Positions 55,011 through 63,125 of a stretch of 64,000 nt of DNA are shown in pieces; position 1 is the first letter of the stretch; the number at the start of each line of letters is the position of its first letter. Source of the DNA: Bdellovibrionales bacterium. Its GTDB lineage: Bacteria > Bdellovibrionota > UBA1018. The stretch covers positions 278,307 to 342,306 of the forward strand of contig JAFEAP010000005.1 of assembly GCA_018266355.1 (NCBI GenBank), given 5' to 3'. The position numbers were made by a program, and so were the translations under genes. The notes below the pieces were generated by a model. It made no database searches. It saw only the letters and a program-made list of their open reading frames with translations, and had not been told where the DNA came from.

Positions 55011-56587
55011 TTCCTTTCGGACGTCATCGTCGTGCTCGTGTCGTGCGGGAGGTGCCCGTGCGAATCGTGAGCCGCGCCCTCGACGTGTTTCCGCATCGCG
55101 GGGAAGAGGATCACGTCGCGGATCGAGGCCGAGTCCGTGAAGAGCATCGTCACGCGATCGATCCCGATGCCCTGGCCGGCGGTCGGCGGCATCCCGTATT
55201 CGAGGGCGACGCAGTAATCTTCGTCGTGATCGGTCGCTTCGTCGTTCCCGGCGGCCTTCGCGTCCATCTGGGCTTGGAAACGCGCGCGCTGATCGACCGG
55301 ATCGTTCAACTCGCTGAACGCGTTCCCGTACTCGCGTCCGCAGATGAAGAACTCGAACCGGTCGACGATGAACGGATCTTGTTCGTTCAGGCGCGAAAGC
55401 GGAGAAACGTCGGTCGGATAGGAGGTGATGAACGTCGGCTGGACGAGCTTCGCTTCGACTTCCTCGTCGAAGATCCGCATGATGAGCCCGCCGGTCGTGT
55501 CCTTCGGATCCATGTGAATCTTCTTTTCCTTGCCGTAAGCGAGGAGCGCGGCGCGGTCGCGAAGCTTGGACTTATCCTTGAAGCCGGAGTGTTTCACGAT
55601 CGAGTCTTCGACCGAGATCCGCTCCCATTTCCCGCCGAAGTCGAGTTCGGTGCCTTGATAGGTAATCTGCATCTTCCCGTGGGTCTTCATCGCGAGGCGC
55701 TTGAACAACTCCTCGGTGAGGTCCATCAGGTCCTCGTAGGTCGCGTAGCTCATGTAGAACTCGAGCATCGTGAACTCGGGATTGTGCTTCACGGAAACGC
55801 CCTCGTTCCGGAAGTTCCGGTTGATCTCGAAGACGCGCTCGAATCCGCCGACCACGAGGCGCTTCAGGTAAAGCTCGGGCGCGATGCGGAGGTAGAGGTC
55901 CGTATCGAGCGTGTTGTGATGCGTGACGAACGGACGGGCGGCCGCACCGCCCGCGATCGGATGGAGCATCGGCGTCTCGACTTCCATGAAGTCGTGTTCC
56001 TTGAAGAACTGACGGATCTCGTCGACGATCATCGCGCGCTTCTTGAACGTCTCGCGCGCCTCTTCCGTCACGATCAGGTCGACGTAACGCTGGCGATAGC
56101 GCTTTTCGATATCCGAAATGCCGTGGAATTTTTCGGGCAGCGGCTGGAGCGCCTTCGTGAGCAGCACGAGCTTCGCGGCGTGTACCGAGAGTTCGTTCGT
56201 CTTCGTCTTAAAGAGCGATCCTTCGGTATAGACGATGTCGCCGACGTCGAGGTCGTGCTTGTAGAGGTTGTAGTCGGCCTCGTTCAGGTCGTTCTTCGAA
56301 ATGAAGACCTGGATCAAGCCCGTGCGGTCGCGCACGCGAAGGAAGGCGGCTTTCCCGAAATCCCGGATCGCCATTACGCGGCCGGCGACCGTCGCCGGGA
56401 CTTTCGCGGCTTCCATCTCTTCCTTGGTCTTCTCGTCGTAACCCCGGTGAAGATCGGCCGCCAAATCCCGCGGTTTGTAGCCGTTCTTGTACGGATTCTC
56501 CTTCCGGGACTGCATCCGCAGCATCTTTTCGTAGCGGACGCGGACTTGTTCGGGAAGGTGGGAGAGATCCGGGGATTGGTCGGTCAT
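55007..56587 (-). CDS. lysS: Lysyl-tRNA synthetase, class II
   Basis: 526 residues. OB-fold anticodon domain (VAGRVMAIRDFGKAAFLRVR), then class II motifs: motif 1 EVETPMLHPIAGGAAARPF, motif 2 FERVFEINRNFRNEG and motif 3 PTAGQGIGIDRVTML. Charges tRNA-Lys. After motif 3 the chain adds a short His/Asp-rich tail (HVEGAAHDSHGHLPHD) beyond the usual C-terminus. The upstream open frame to 56980 is antisense of trxB's tail and is not part of the protein; I start at 56587. Confidence 0.95.
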   Translation of the reverse strand: MTDQSPDLSHLPEQVRVRYEKMLRMQSRKENPYKNGYKPRDLAADLHRGYDEKTKEEMEAAKVPATVAGRVMAIRDFGKAAFLRVRDRTGLIQVFISKNDLNEADYNLYKHDLDVGDIVYTEGSLFKTKTNELSVHAAKLVLLTKALQPLPEKFHGISDIEKRYRQRYVDLIVTEEARETFKKRAMIVDEIRQFFKEHDFMEVETPMLHPIAGGAAARPFVTHHNTLDTDLYLRIAPELYLKRLVVGGFERVFEINRNFRNEGVSVKHNPEFTMLEFYMSYATYEDLMDLTEELFKRLAMKTHGKMQITYQGTELDFGGKWERISVEDSIVKHSGFKDKSKLRDRAALLAYGKEKKIHMDPKDTTGGLIMRIFDEEVEAKLVQPTFITSYPTDVSPLSRLNEQDPFIVDRFEFFICGREYGNAFSELNDPVDQRARFQAQMDAKAAGNDEATDHDEDYCVALEYGMPPTAGQGIGIDRVTMLFTDSASIRDVILFPAMRKHVEGAAHDSHGHLPHDTSTTMTSERK

Positions 56588-56643
56588 CGTTTTACTCGAG
56601 GTTTGGGTCGGTGCCCTTGGGCGGCTTAATGCCCTTCGACTGT

Positions 56644-57609
56644 TTAATGCCCTTCGGCTTCCAGGAATCGTTCGGCGTCGATCGCGGCCATGCAGCCCGT
56701 GCCGGCGGCGGTGACCGCCTGGCGATAGACGTGGTCGGCGACGTCGCCCGCGGCGAAAATGCCCGGAACGTTCGTCTTCGTCGATCCCGGTTCGACGACG
56801 AGATAGCCGTTCTCGTCGGTCTTCAGGATGTCGCGGAACGGCTTCGTGTTCGGCTCGTGACCGATGGCGATGAAGAGGCCGGTGACCGGCATCTCCGACG
56901 TCGCGCCGGTCTTGAGGTTTTTCAGAGAAAGGCTTTCGACCGCGGTCTTGCCGTTGATCTTCTCGACGGCCGTATCCCAAACGAACTTGATCTTCGGGTT
57001 CTTCGTCGCCTTGTCCTGCATGATCTTCGAGGCGCGGAGCGAATCGCGGCGATGGATCACGGTGACGGACTTCGCGAAGCGCGTGAGAAACGTCGCTTCT
57101 TCCATCGCGGTATCCCCGCCGCCGACGACGGCGATGTCCTGGTTACGGAAGAAGAAGCCGTCGCAAGTCGCGCACGCCGAGACGCCCTTCCCGTAATAGG
57201 TCTTTTCGGTTTCGATGCCGAGCCACTTCGCGGAGGCGCCCGTCGCGATGATCAGCGTCGAGGTCTTCACGGTTTTCCCGTCGTCGAGGTGAAGCACGAA
57301 AGGGCGCTTCGACGAATCGACCTTCGTCACGCGGCCGGTGAGGAATCGCGTACCGAAACGTTCGGCTTGTTTTCGGAATTGGGTCATCAAATCGGGGCCC
57401 ATCACGCCCTCGGCGAATCCAGGATAATTTTCGACGTCGCTCGTGATCGTGAGCTGACCGCCCGGCTGCTCGCCTTCGATGATGAGGGGTTGGAGATTCG
57501 CGCGCGCGGCGTAGATCGCGGCGGTCAAACCGGCAGGGCCGGTACCGAGCACGACGACGTTCTCGACGGCGGGCGTGGACGGCGGAGGGGTCACGGATGC
57601 GGTGGTCAT
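56644..57609 (-). CDS. trxB: Thioredoxin-disulfide reductase
   Basis: 321 residues from the ATG at 57609, which has GGAGAA upstream. FAD site VVVLGTGPAGLTAAIYAARA, active-site C146-A-T-C149 in SACATCDG, NADPH site VVGGGDTAMEEA and C-terminal GIFAAGDVADHVYRQAVTAA. Reduces thioredoxin with NADPH in the cytosol. An in-frame codon at 57648 is less likely. It heads the run of minus-strand envelope genes, 56 bases before lysS. Confidence 0.94.
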   Translation of the reverse strand: MTTASVTPPPSTPAVENVVVLGTGPAGLTAAIYAARANLQPLIIEGEQPGGQLTITSDVENYPGFAEGVMGPDLMTQFRKQAERFGTRFLTGRVTKVDSSKRPFVLHLDDGKTVKTSTLIIATGASAKWLGIETEKTYYGKGVSACATCDGFFFRNQDIAVVGGGDTAMEEATFLTRFAKSVTVIHRRDSLRASKIMQDKATKNPKIKFVWDTAVEKINGKTAVESLSLKNLKTGATSEMPVTGLFIAIGHEPNTKPFRDILKTDENGYLVVEPGSTKTNVPGIFAAGDVADHVYRQAVTAAGTGCMAAIDAERFLEAEGH

Positions 57610-57710
57610 AAGGTGGATTCTCCGAACGGTTCCCGGGCTCCCACTCAAGATACACTAAACCCCTACCCGAGCGGGCAAGAAGGTAGGGCGCGAATGTCGA
57701 GCGAACCGAA

Positions 57711-57893
57711 TCAGTTCGAGTTGTCGGCGATCAGCGTATCGAGGCTCACGTACTCCGCGTTTTCCGCGTCGTCCGGGAGTTCTTTTTGAAACTTTTCGTG
57801 ATCTTCCGCCTTCGTGATCCCGCGCTGAACGTTCCGTTCAATTACGCGCGTGTCGAACTTCTTGGCATCGGTGGCATCGGAGAGAAGGGTCAT
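57711..57893 (-). CDS. Small acidic protein of unknown function
   Basis: 60 residues, MTLLSDATDAKKFDTRVIER, then a middle rich in Lys/Asp/Glu (KAEDHEKFQKELPDDAEN) and an acidic end (DTLIADNSN). A single helix and no cysteine or membrane span. No known family. AAGAACC precedes the ATG at weak spacing. It lies 82 bases upstream of trxB. Confidence 0.55.
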   Translation of the reverse strand: MTLLSDATDAKKFDTRVIERNVQRGITKAEDHEKFQKELPDDAENAEYVSLDTLIADNSN

Positions 57894-57976
57894 AGGTGGT
57901 TCTTAATATGCGTTCGAAGGGCCCCGAGTCAATTCCCGTCCGGCCCTCGGACCATAAGGATGCGGGGCGTCAATCC

Positions 57977-58723
57977 TCAGTGCCAGGTCCGGTCTTCCGG
58001 ATCACGGTCGTCCTCGTCCTTATTGTCGATGACGAGCTTGAGGTGCTTCTTTTTCGAGGGCGTACCGAACCGGCGGGGCTTTTTCCCGCCCCCGCCCCGT
58101 CCTTCGCTATTCCGACGGGCGGCCAGAATTCGGGATTGGACCCAAAGGTAGCCGAGCCCCGCGAGCATCCCGCCGATATGGGCGGCGCTCGAAAGTCCCC
58201 CGCGCCCCGAAAAAACGGTCGAGAGGAACTCGACGCCGGCGAGCACCCAGATGAAGTGCTTCGCCTTCATCGGAAAGAGCATCATGAAGAGGAGCACTCG
58301 CTCCCCGAAGAGAAGGCCGTAGGCCATGAGGCAGCCGTAGATTGCGCCCGAAGCGCCGACCATCGGCGTGTCCATCCCGCCGCGGTCGATCCAAAGCTGG
58401 AGCATGAGGTAGAGCAGCCCCGCGGCCACTGCGCAGAAGAAGTAGAACTGAAGGAACCGTTTCCGTCCCCAGTGAAATTCGAGATCGCTCGCGACGAACG
58501 CGAGCATCATCATGTTCAGAATGAGGTGAAGCGGATCGGCGTGGATGAACGCATAGGTGACGATTTGCCAAACCCGGCCCTCGAGCATGAACCCGCGCGG
58601 GACGAGCCCGAAGAACTGGAGCAGGTGCCCGCCCATGAACTGGTCGATCGACTGCTGGACGAGGAAGACGACGAACGAAACGATGAGCAGGATCTTCACG
58701 GTCGGGGAAAGTCGTAACTGCAT
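57977..58723 (-). CDS. Rhomboid intramembrane serine protease
   Basis: 248 residues with six hydrophobic spans. Catalytic S125 in GASG, H182 in SAAHIGG and N70 in LHLILNM are all present, so it should be active in the membrane. A basic, Gly-rich C-terminus (about 200-248) lies in the cytosol. Substrates unknown; rhomboids cleave single-span proteins near the membrane. ATG at 58723 shares TGATG with the epimerase stop. Confidence 0.9.
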   Translation of the reverse strand: MQLRLSPTVKILLIVSFVVFLVQQSIDQFMGGHLLQFFGLVPRGFMLEGRVWQIVTYAFIHADPLHLILNMMMLAFVASDLEFHWGRKRFLQFYFFCAVAAGLLYLMLQLWIDRGGMDTPMVGASGAIYGCLMAYGLLFGERVLLFMMLFPMKAKHFIWVLAGVEFLSTVFSGRGGLSSAAHIGGMLAGLGYLWVQSRILAARRNSEGRGGGGKKPRRFGTPSKKKHLKLVIDNKDEDDRDPEDRTWH

Positions 58724-59133
58724 CAGACTTTCTCCATGACTTCGAGGAGCATCCCGCCGGCCGAAGCCGGGTGGATGAAATTGATCCGCATCGAGTGCGC
58801 GCCCATTTTCGGAGCGTCGTAGATGAGACGAACGCCGTTATTACGGAGCTTCTCGCAAACGGCGTCGAGCGTTCCCGGATCGACGGTGAACGAAAGGTGG
58901 TGGATTCCCGGTCCGCGCTTCTCGATGAACTTCGCGACGGTCCCTTCGGGGTCGGTGACCTCGAGGAGTTCGATCGAAGCCACGCCCGCGGGAAACGGGA
59001 GGAAATGGGTCGTCACGCCCTGCTCGGGGACGGATTCGGTCCCGGTGACTTTCAGGCCGAGGAGCGCGAAGAGCTTCTCGAGCTCGGGCCGGTTTTTCAC
59101 GGCGACCCCGATGTGATTCAGGCGGATGGACAT
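58723..59133 (-). CDS. mce: Methylmalonyl-CoA epimerase
   Basis: 136 residues, starting at 59133 (an in-frame codon at 59202 has no support). Vicinal-oxygen-chelate fold: RLNHIGVAVKNRPELEKLFA with the first metal His at residue 7, GVASIELLEVTDPEGTVAKFI, GPGIHHLSFTVD and GGMLLEVMEKV with the last Glu. Interconverts (2R) and (2S) methylmalonyl-CoA in propionate and branched-chain catabolism. The mutase is not in this window. It forms a coupled pair with the rhomboid gene. Confidence 0.88.
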   Translation of the reverse strand: MSIRLNHIGVAVKNRPELEKLFALLGLKVTGTESVPEQGVTTHFLPFPAGVASIELLEVTDPEGTVAKFIEKRGPGIHHLSFTVDPGTLDAVCEKLRNNGVRLIYDAPKMGAHSMRINFIHPASAGGMLLEVMEKV

Positions 59134-59201
59134 CAGGGGAAAAGTATCGCGCAAAAAAAGGATGAGGACCACTCCCCTCTGTGCTGTACCCTTAGCTCCC
59201 A

Positions 59202-59313
59202 CCTCGGAGCGTTTGGCAAAGAGAAGCGGTCCTCAGTCAAGTTGCCTAATGCCTAGAGTACCCACCAAAGTCCCCCCGGCCTAGACAATGGACCTATCGG
59301 TGGGGCACCGAGG
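59202..59313. ncRNA. Candidate structured intergenic RNA
   Basis: CCTCGG (59202-59207) pairs with CCGAGG (59308-59313). Inside, GGCAA (59215-59219) pairs with TTGCC (59242-59246), and CCCACC (59261-59266) pairs with GGTGGG (59299-59304) around GTCC/GGAC (59270-59273/59290-59293). That makes a closed three-way layout, possible on either strand. It lies in the leader of mce on the minus strand. It resembles no riboswitch I recognise. A 12-base palindrome CACTCCGGAGTG lies at 59329-59340. Confidence 0.35.
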
Positions 59314-59376
59314 AACCTTTAGAGTTCTCACTCCGGAGTGTGCGATTTTTCCCACAACCGTGGAACCGCGACCGAA

Positions 59377-60321
59377 CTAAAGCCGAGCGAATGGGATCAA
59401 GGACTTAACTCGCCGCAAAATCCACCGAGCCTCGTCCGGCGTCAAAAATCCGATATAGCTGATGATCATCAGGGCCGAAAAATACGGGATAAATACGGTT
59501 ATTCCGATCCCGAGGTGAAGACCGAGGCCCCCGATGAGGATCCAGGGGCGCAGCTTGCGGATCCAAATCAGCGCCGGGAAGTAGATCTCCCAAAGGAGCG
59601 TCATGTACGTGAGGAGCGTGATGACGAGCGGGAAGTTCGACATCCAATTCATCTGCCAACGCGCGATCTGCGCGTTCGCGATCACCGTCCAGATCGCCTC
59701 CCCTTTCCACCAGGCGACCCCTTTCAGCTTTTCCCATCCCGAGAACGCGTAGATCACGCACACCTGGATCTGACAGAGGCGAAGCGCGACCGACGTCAGG
59801 AGCGTCGACCAATCTTCCTTGCGCGAAGGCGCGGCCGAGGTCTTCGCGAAGCAAAGGTAGAAAAGAAAGAACGTCGCGATCATGTCGAGACCGTACACGA
59901 TGCCCATGTTCCGGTGCATGAACGAGACGTGGAGCAGGTAGGCGACGAGCGCCGAAACGCGGGGAAAGAAACCGAGCGCCATCGTCAGGAGGGAAACGAG
60001 AAATACCACGGTCGAGCCCCAGAGCATCGCCTTGCCCGGCCACCAGAGGAGCAGGCTCCACCGGTATTTCATCGGGAAGTTTTCGACCATCTTCCCGACG
60101 TCGAGCACTCCGTTCGCTCCGAAATAGAAATCGTTGTCGATCGCGCGAATCACGTAGGCGACGAAAAGGAGGATGCCGAGGCTGAAACGGAAAAGGCGCA
60201 TCGGCTCGACGGCGTCCGCCTCGAAGAAAAAACGGCACCACCCGGCGTAGGCGTGCGCGAATCCGTCCCGGATTTTCTCGACGACCTCGCGGGTCCGGGT
60301 CGGCGGCGTGAGCGTTTCCAT
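59377..60321 (-). CDS. HTTM-domain membrane protein
   Basis: 314 residues from the ATG at 60321. Several membrane spans (LFRFSLGILLFVAYVIRAI, MLWGSTVVFLVSLLTMALGF, ILIGGLGLHLGIGITVFIPY) with HTTM/vitamin K-dependent carboxylase-like organisation (SFMHRNMGIVYGLDMIATFF; GWEKLKGVAWWKG). It lacks the lumenal beta-sandwich of true VKD carboxylases. In bacteria such proteins have no assigned substrate. Its ATG overlaps the stop of the gene at 60848 (TGATG). Only about 245 bases separate it from mce downstream. Confidence 0.75.
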   Translation of the reverse strand: METLTPPTRTREVVEKIRDGFAHAYAGWCRFFFEADAVEPMRLFRFSLGILLFVAYVIRAIDNDFYFGANGVLDVGKMVENFPMKYRWSLLLWWPGKAMLWGSTVVFLVSLLTMALGFFPRVSALVAYLLHVSFMHRNMGIVYGLDMIATFFLFYLCFAKTSAAPSRKEDWSTLLTSVALRLCQIQVCVIYAFSGWEKLKGVAWWKGEAIWTVIANAQIARWQMNWMSNFPLVITLLTYMTLLWEIYFPALIWIRKLRPWILIGGLGLHLGIGITVFIPYFSALMIISYIGFLTPDEARWILRRVKSLIPFARL

Positions 60322-60848
60322 CACGCGCCCTCCTTCTCGAGGGAATGGCAGAAGACGTTCCCGATCGACTTCCGTTCGCCGTAGGTCGGCGTCTCGATCG
60401 ACTCTTCGCCGGTTTGGACTTTGAAGAGGTTCGGGATTTTTCCTTCCGCTTTCCAGAGGCGGACGCTGTTCGCGTCCGGATTCGAGCGACAAACCCAACT
60501 CGACCATACGTTCAAATGGCGCTCGTCGGAGTAGAAGAAGAAGCGCGCGAGCGCCACGCGGCGAGTTTGGCGTTCGTTGATGAAGTAAGGGTAGCCCTCC
60601 TCGGGAAAATACCCCGTCCGGACGACCTCGTCCTTGTCGTCGATGATCTCCCACTCGAGCCGGATCGGTGCCGGTCCCGGATCCGGGGCGAAGAAGCTCC
60701 AATTCGGCCCGAGTTCGAGCGCATTGAACATCGGCTCGAGCACCGGCGCGAGGAGATAACCGTGATAAGTCTCTTTATTCGGGCCGATGATCACGACCGC
60801 GAGTTGAAAGACAAGGGCGACACTGAGGATCGCCCGTCGGATGGACAT
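60321..60848 (-). CDS. HTTM-partner protein of unknown function
   Basis: 175 residues. One N-terminal span (ILSVALVFQLAVVIIGP), then an ordered domain with LGPNWSFFAPDPGP (after ELE), EGYPYFINERQTRRV and FFYSDERHLNVWSSWV. The sequence WSFFAPDPGP in proteins next to HTTM genes suggests a paired function, possibly a substrate or partner for the membrane enzyme. No catalytic motif seen. It is coupled to the HTTM gene by overlapping codons. Confidence 0.65.
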   Translation of the reverse strand: MSIRRAILSVALVFQLAVVIIGPNKETYHGYLLAPVLEPMFNALELGPNWSFFAPDPGPAPIRLEWEIIDDKDEVVRTGYFPEEGYPYFINERQTRRVALARFFFYSDERHLNVWSSWVCRSNPDANSVRLWKAEGKIPNLFKVQTGEESIETPTYGERKSIGNVFCHSLEKEGA

Positions 60849-60889
60849 ATCCTCAGTGTCGCCCTAAACCGAAACCCCGAAAAGGTCTT

Positions 60890-62773
60890 TTAGTACGTCA
60901 TGCCGAAGAGCGAACCGATCGCGGAACCGATCGCGGCGCCGTAGCCGCCGTAGCCGTAACCGGCCGGGTATCCGCCGTAGCCGTACCCGTAACCGCCGTA
61001 ACCGTAGCCTCCGATGCTCGACGCACCGTAAGCCATCCCGTATCCCTGCATCCCTTGATTCGCGATCTGCTGGTAACGGTAAGCGGCTTCGTTCGCCTGC
61101 TGACCGGAGAACATCATGTTTTGCTGCTGCATCTGCATGCGAGCCGCGTTCAGCTGGTAGGACGGATCGATGCCGTAGCTGTACGATCCGCCGTAACCCA
61201 TCGTCGAAACGTAGGATCCGTAAGAGGCCGGGTATCCACCGTAGGTAGTGCCGTAGAGACCGTAGCCGCCACCGCCCATGTAGAGGCCGCCGGCCGCCAT
61301 GCCCACAGCCATTCCGACCGCGCCCGGGTAACCGTAGCCTCCGCCATACATGCCGTAACCGCCGCCGATCGCGCCAGGGTAGCCGTAACCACCGCCGTAC
61401 ATGCCGTAGCCGCCGCCGATTTGGCCGTAACCCATCGCACCGATCGCGCCCGGCATACCGTAACCGCCGCCGTACATGCCGTAACCCATCCCGATCGCGC
61501 CAGGGTAGCCGTAACCACCGCCGTACATCGATCCGATCGCGGCGCCAATGACTCCGCTGTAGCCGCCGTAACCGTAAGCACCGTACCCAGGAGCGTAACC
61601 GCCCGGGTAACCGTACATCGCGCCGACCGCGCCGCTCATGCCGATCGCGCCGTAGATTCCGTAGCCACCGCCGCCCGGAGCTTGAGCGATACCGCCGCTC
61701 CACATCGAGCTCATGCACGGGCTCGACGGAACGCCGAGCGTGGTGCCTTGAGAGATATAGGCTTGGCAATTCGCGAGCGAGTTCGAGAGGTAGCCATTAT
61801 AGGCGGTCAGGTTCGTCTTCAGGTAGCGGTTATAAGAACCGGCCTGGATACCCGCGATGACCATCGGGCTGATCGCCTGGAGTCCGCCGACGATGTAATC
61901 GCCGAGCTGCGGGCGTCCCGCGTCCGAATCGTCGACGAGCTGCTTACAGTGCGGACAATCCGTGGAGATGCGATCGCGCTTCGCGATGAGCTTTTTCAAC
62001 TCTTTCTCGAGTTTCGCGATATCGGCCTTCAGGTCCGCGATCTCTTTCGGGAGCTTGTCCTTGTCGATCGCGTACTTCACAGCGCCGCATTCGCGGGCCT
62101 TTTGCACGCAAAGGCGATTGATCGAGGAGCCCGACCGAGTGCCGGTGAGCGAGTAATTGTAGACCTTCAAACAAACGTCGCCCTGGTCGAGCTTCGGATT
62201 GAGGATCTGAACTTCGACGCAGCCCTTCTTGCCCTTCGGGCCGCCGGTGCCGTTATCGACGTTGTTCGTGATCTTCGTATTCGGATTGCCGGGCGTCGGC
62301 GAACCCGAGTTCGTCGGATTCGGCTGCGTGTTCGCCGCCACGTTCGGATCGCAGGCTTTCCCGTAACCGTCGACGTGTCCGGTCGTTACGTCGCTTTCCT
62401 GGATCGCGCCGATCGCGATCAATCCGTCGAGCGGGCAGGAGTTATACGGCGTACAAGCGCACGGGCTTTCGTAACGGGAAGCGATCGAGTCGTTATCGTC
62501 GAACGAATCGTACTTCTTCAAATTCTTCTGTCGCTCTTCCGCGTCTTTCAGCTGATCTTTTTTCGATTCGTAATCTTCGCGCTTGGAAGCGATGTCTTCC
62601 TTCACTTCGCTGTATTCTTGCGCGTAGGATTTCGCGGTCTTTTCGGTGCCGTCCAGATCGCGGTCCGAGATGGGTTCGGCGAAAGCCGTTCCGAACATCA
62701 CGCTGAGCGCGAGCGCCGAGCTCAGGGCGCGGGATAAAGAGACGGTCGTAGGCTTCATCCATGAAAACGACAT
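60890..62773 (-). CDS. Secreted Gly/Tyr-repeat protein with coiled-coil and Cys-rich N-half
   Basis: 627 residues from 62773, where TGAGGA lies five bases upstream (alternative ATG at 62758). A signal peptide (LSSALALSVMFGTAFA) is followed by a charged coiled coil (about 25-80), a Cys-rich stretch (CACTPYNSC, CPHCKQ) with a second coiled coil near 225-255, and a Gly/Tyr/Met repeat region (about 350-530) of units such as MYGGGYGYPGAIG. The last 90 residues are Gln/Met/Tyr-rich with YGYGGYGYGYGGYPAGYGY. Likely a surface fibre or amyloid-like protein. No named family. Confidence 0.75.
   Translation of the reverse strand: MSFSWMKPTTVSLSRALSSALALSVMFGTAFAEPISDRDLDGTEKTAKSYAQEYSEVKEDIASKREDYESKKDQLKDAEERQKNLKKYDSFDDNDSIASRYESPCACTPYNSCPLDGLIAIGAIQESDVTTGHVDGYGKACDPNVAANTQPNPTNSGSPTPGNPNTKITNNVDNGTGGPKGKKGCVEVQILNPKLDQGDVCLKVYNYSLTGTRSGSSINRLCVQKARECGAVKYAIDKDKLPKEIADLKADIAKLEKELKKLIAKRDRISTDCPHCKQLVDDSDAGRPQLGDYIVGGLQAISPMVIAGIQAGSYNRYLKTNLTAYNGYLSNSLANCQAYISQGTTLGVPSSPCMSSMWSGGIAQAPGGGGYGIYGAIGMSGAVGAMYGYPGGYAPGYGAYGYGGYSGVIGAAIGSMYGGGYGYPGAIGMGYGMYGGGYGMPGAIGAMGYGQIGGGYGMYGGGYGYPGAIGGGYGMYGGGYGYPGAVGMAVGMAAGGLYMGGGGYGLYGTTYGGYPASYGSYVSTMGYGGSYSYGIDPSYQLNAARMQMQQQNMMFSGQQANEAAYRYQQIANQGMQGYGMAYGASSIGGYGYGGYGYGYGGYPAGYGYGGYGAAIGSAIGSLFGMTY
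61366..61528. repeat. Gly/Tyr-coding tandem repeats
   Basis: A 37-base segment at 61366-61402 is repeated exactly at 61492-61528, 126 bases apart (42 codons), so the reading frame is kept. Shorter imperfect copies (GCCGTAACCGCCGCCGTACAT and variants) fill the rest. They code the MYGGGYGYPGAIG units of the secreted protein. Confidence 0.8.
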
Positions 62774-62918
62774 AGCATTCCTCACGAGAGTTTCGTCGCA
62801 GGGAACACTCCGATCCCCTGGCGATCCGACACGGATCCACTTCTTATGATTCCAGATTATCGGGGAAAAAGAAAATGCCCGACCGATTTTCCGGACAACG
62901 AAGTCCGACGCCAATCCC

Positions 62919-62947
62919 TTGACGGCGTTCTATATGGTTTATGTAAA
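62919..62947 (+). promoter_or_regulatory. Plus-strand sigma-70-like promoter
   Basis: TTGACG (62919-62924), 17 bases, then TGTAAA (62942-62947), with a start near 62954. No gene follows on this strand before the hairpin at 63063-63099, so the product would be a noncoding RNA of about 145 bases. Confidence 0.5.
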
Positions 62948-62953
62948 GTTCAT

Positions 62954-63099
62954 CCCGCCCACCTCTATTGTATTGGACAGGGAGAGCCTCGCTTCCATGT
63001 TCTCGAGAGATCCGGCTCCAGCTCTCTTATTGTTTGACTAAAATAGTACACTTTAATGAGCTAAAAAATCCGCGCAGGAAACGCATCCGCGCGGATTTT
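62954..63099 (+). ncRNA. Candidate small RNA
   Basis: Defined only by the promoter at 62919 and the stem-loop with T-run at 63063-63099. Within it GAGAGCC and AGCTCTC can pair. It matches no RNA family I know. Confidence 0.3.
63063..63099. terminator. Bidirectional terminator
   Basis: AAATCCGCGC pairs with GCGCGGATTT around a 13-base loop. The minus strand runs into six T, serving the small basic gene; the plus strand has four T, serving the candidate RNA. Confidence 0.8.
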
Positions 63100-63125
63100 C
63101 TCGGGCCGCGATCGCGACCGAAAAC

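Larger units (their letters stand above)
62774..63125. other. Intergenic region with plus-strand promoter and shared terminator
   Basis: 352 bases without a convincing gene. It holds a plus-strand promoter at 62919-62947 and the terminator at 63063-63099. ORFs of about 60 residues here do not look coding. Confidence 0.5.

Noticed and set aside
55043..56629. 528-codon plus-strand open frame
   Set aside because: Antisense to lysS and without any family motif.
59161..59376. tmRNA, RNase P, 6S or cobalamin riboswitch
   Set aside because: I could not find the signature elements (CCA end and T-loop GGTTCGA, GAGGAAAGTCCGG, 6S bubble, GCCACTG box), so only a generic structured RNA is proposed.
61300..61620. 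Tandem repeats considered as CRISPR
   Set aside because: Repeats are in frame with a coding gene, vary in length and have no unique spacers.
61055..62737. 560-codon plus-strand open frame
   Set aside because: Antisense to the Gly/Tyr-repeat protein; its repeats mirror that gene's repeats.
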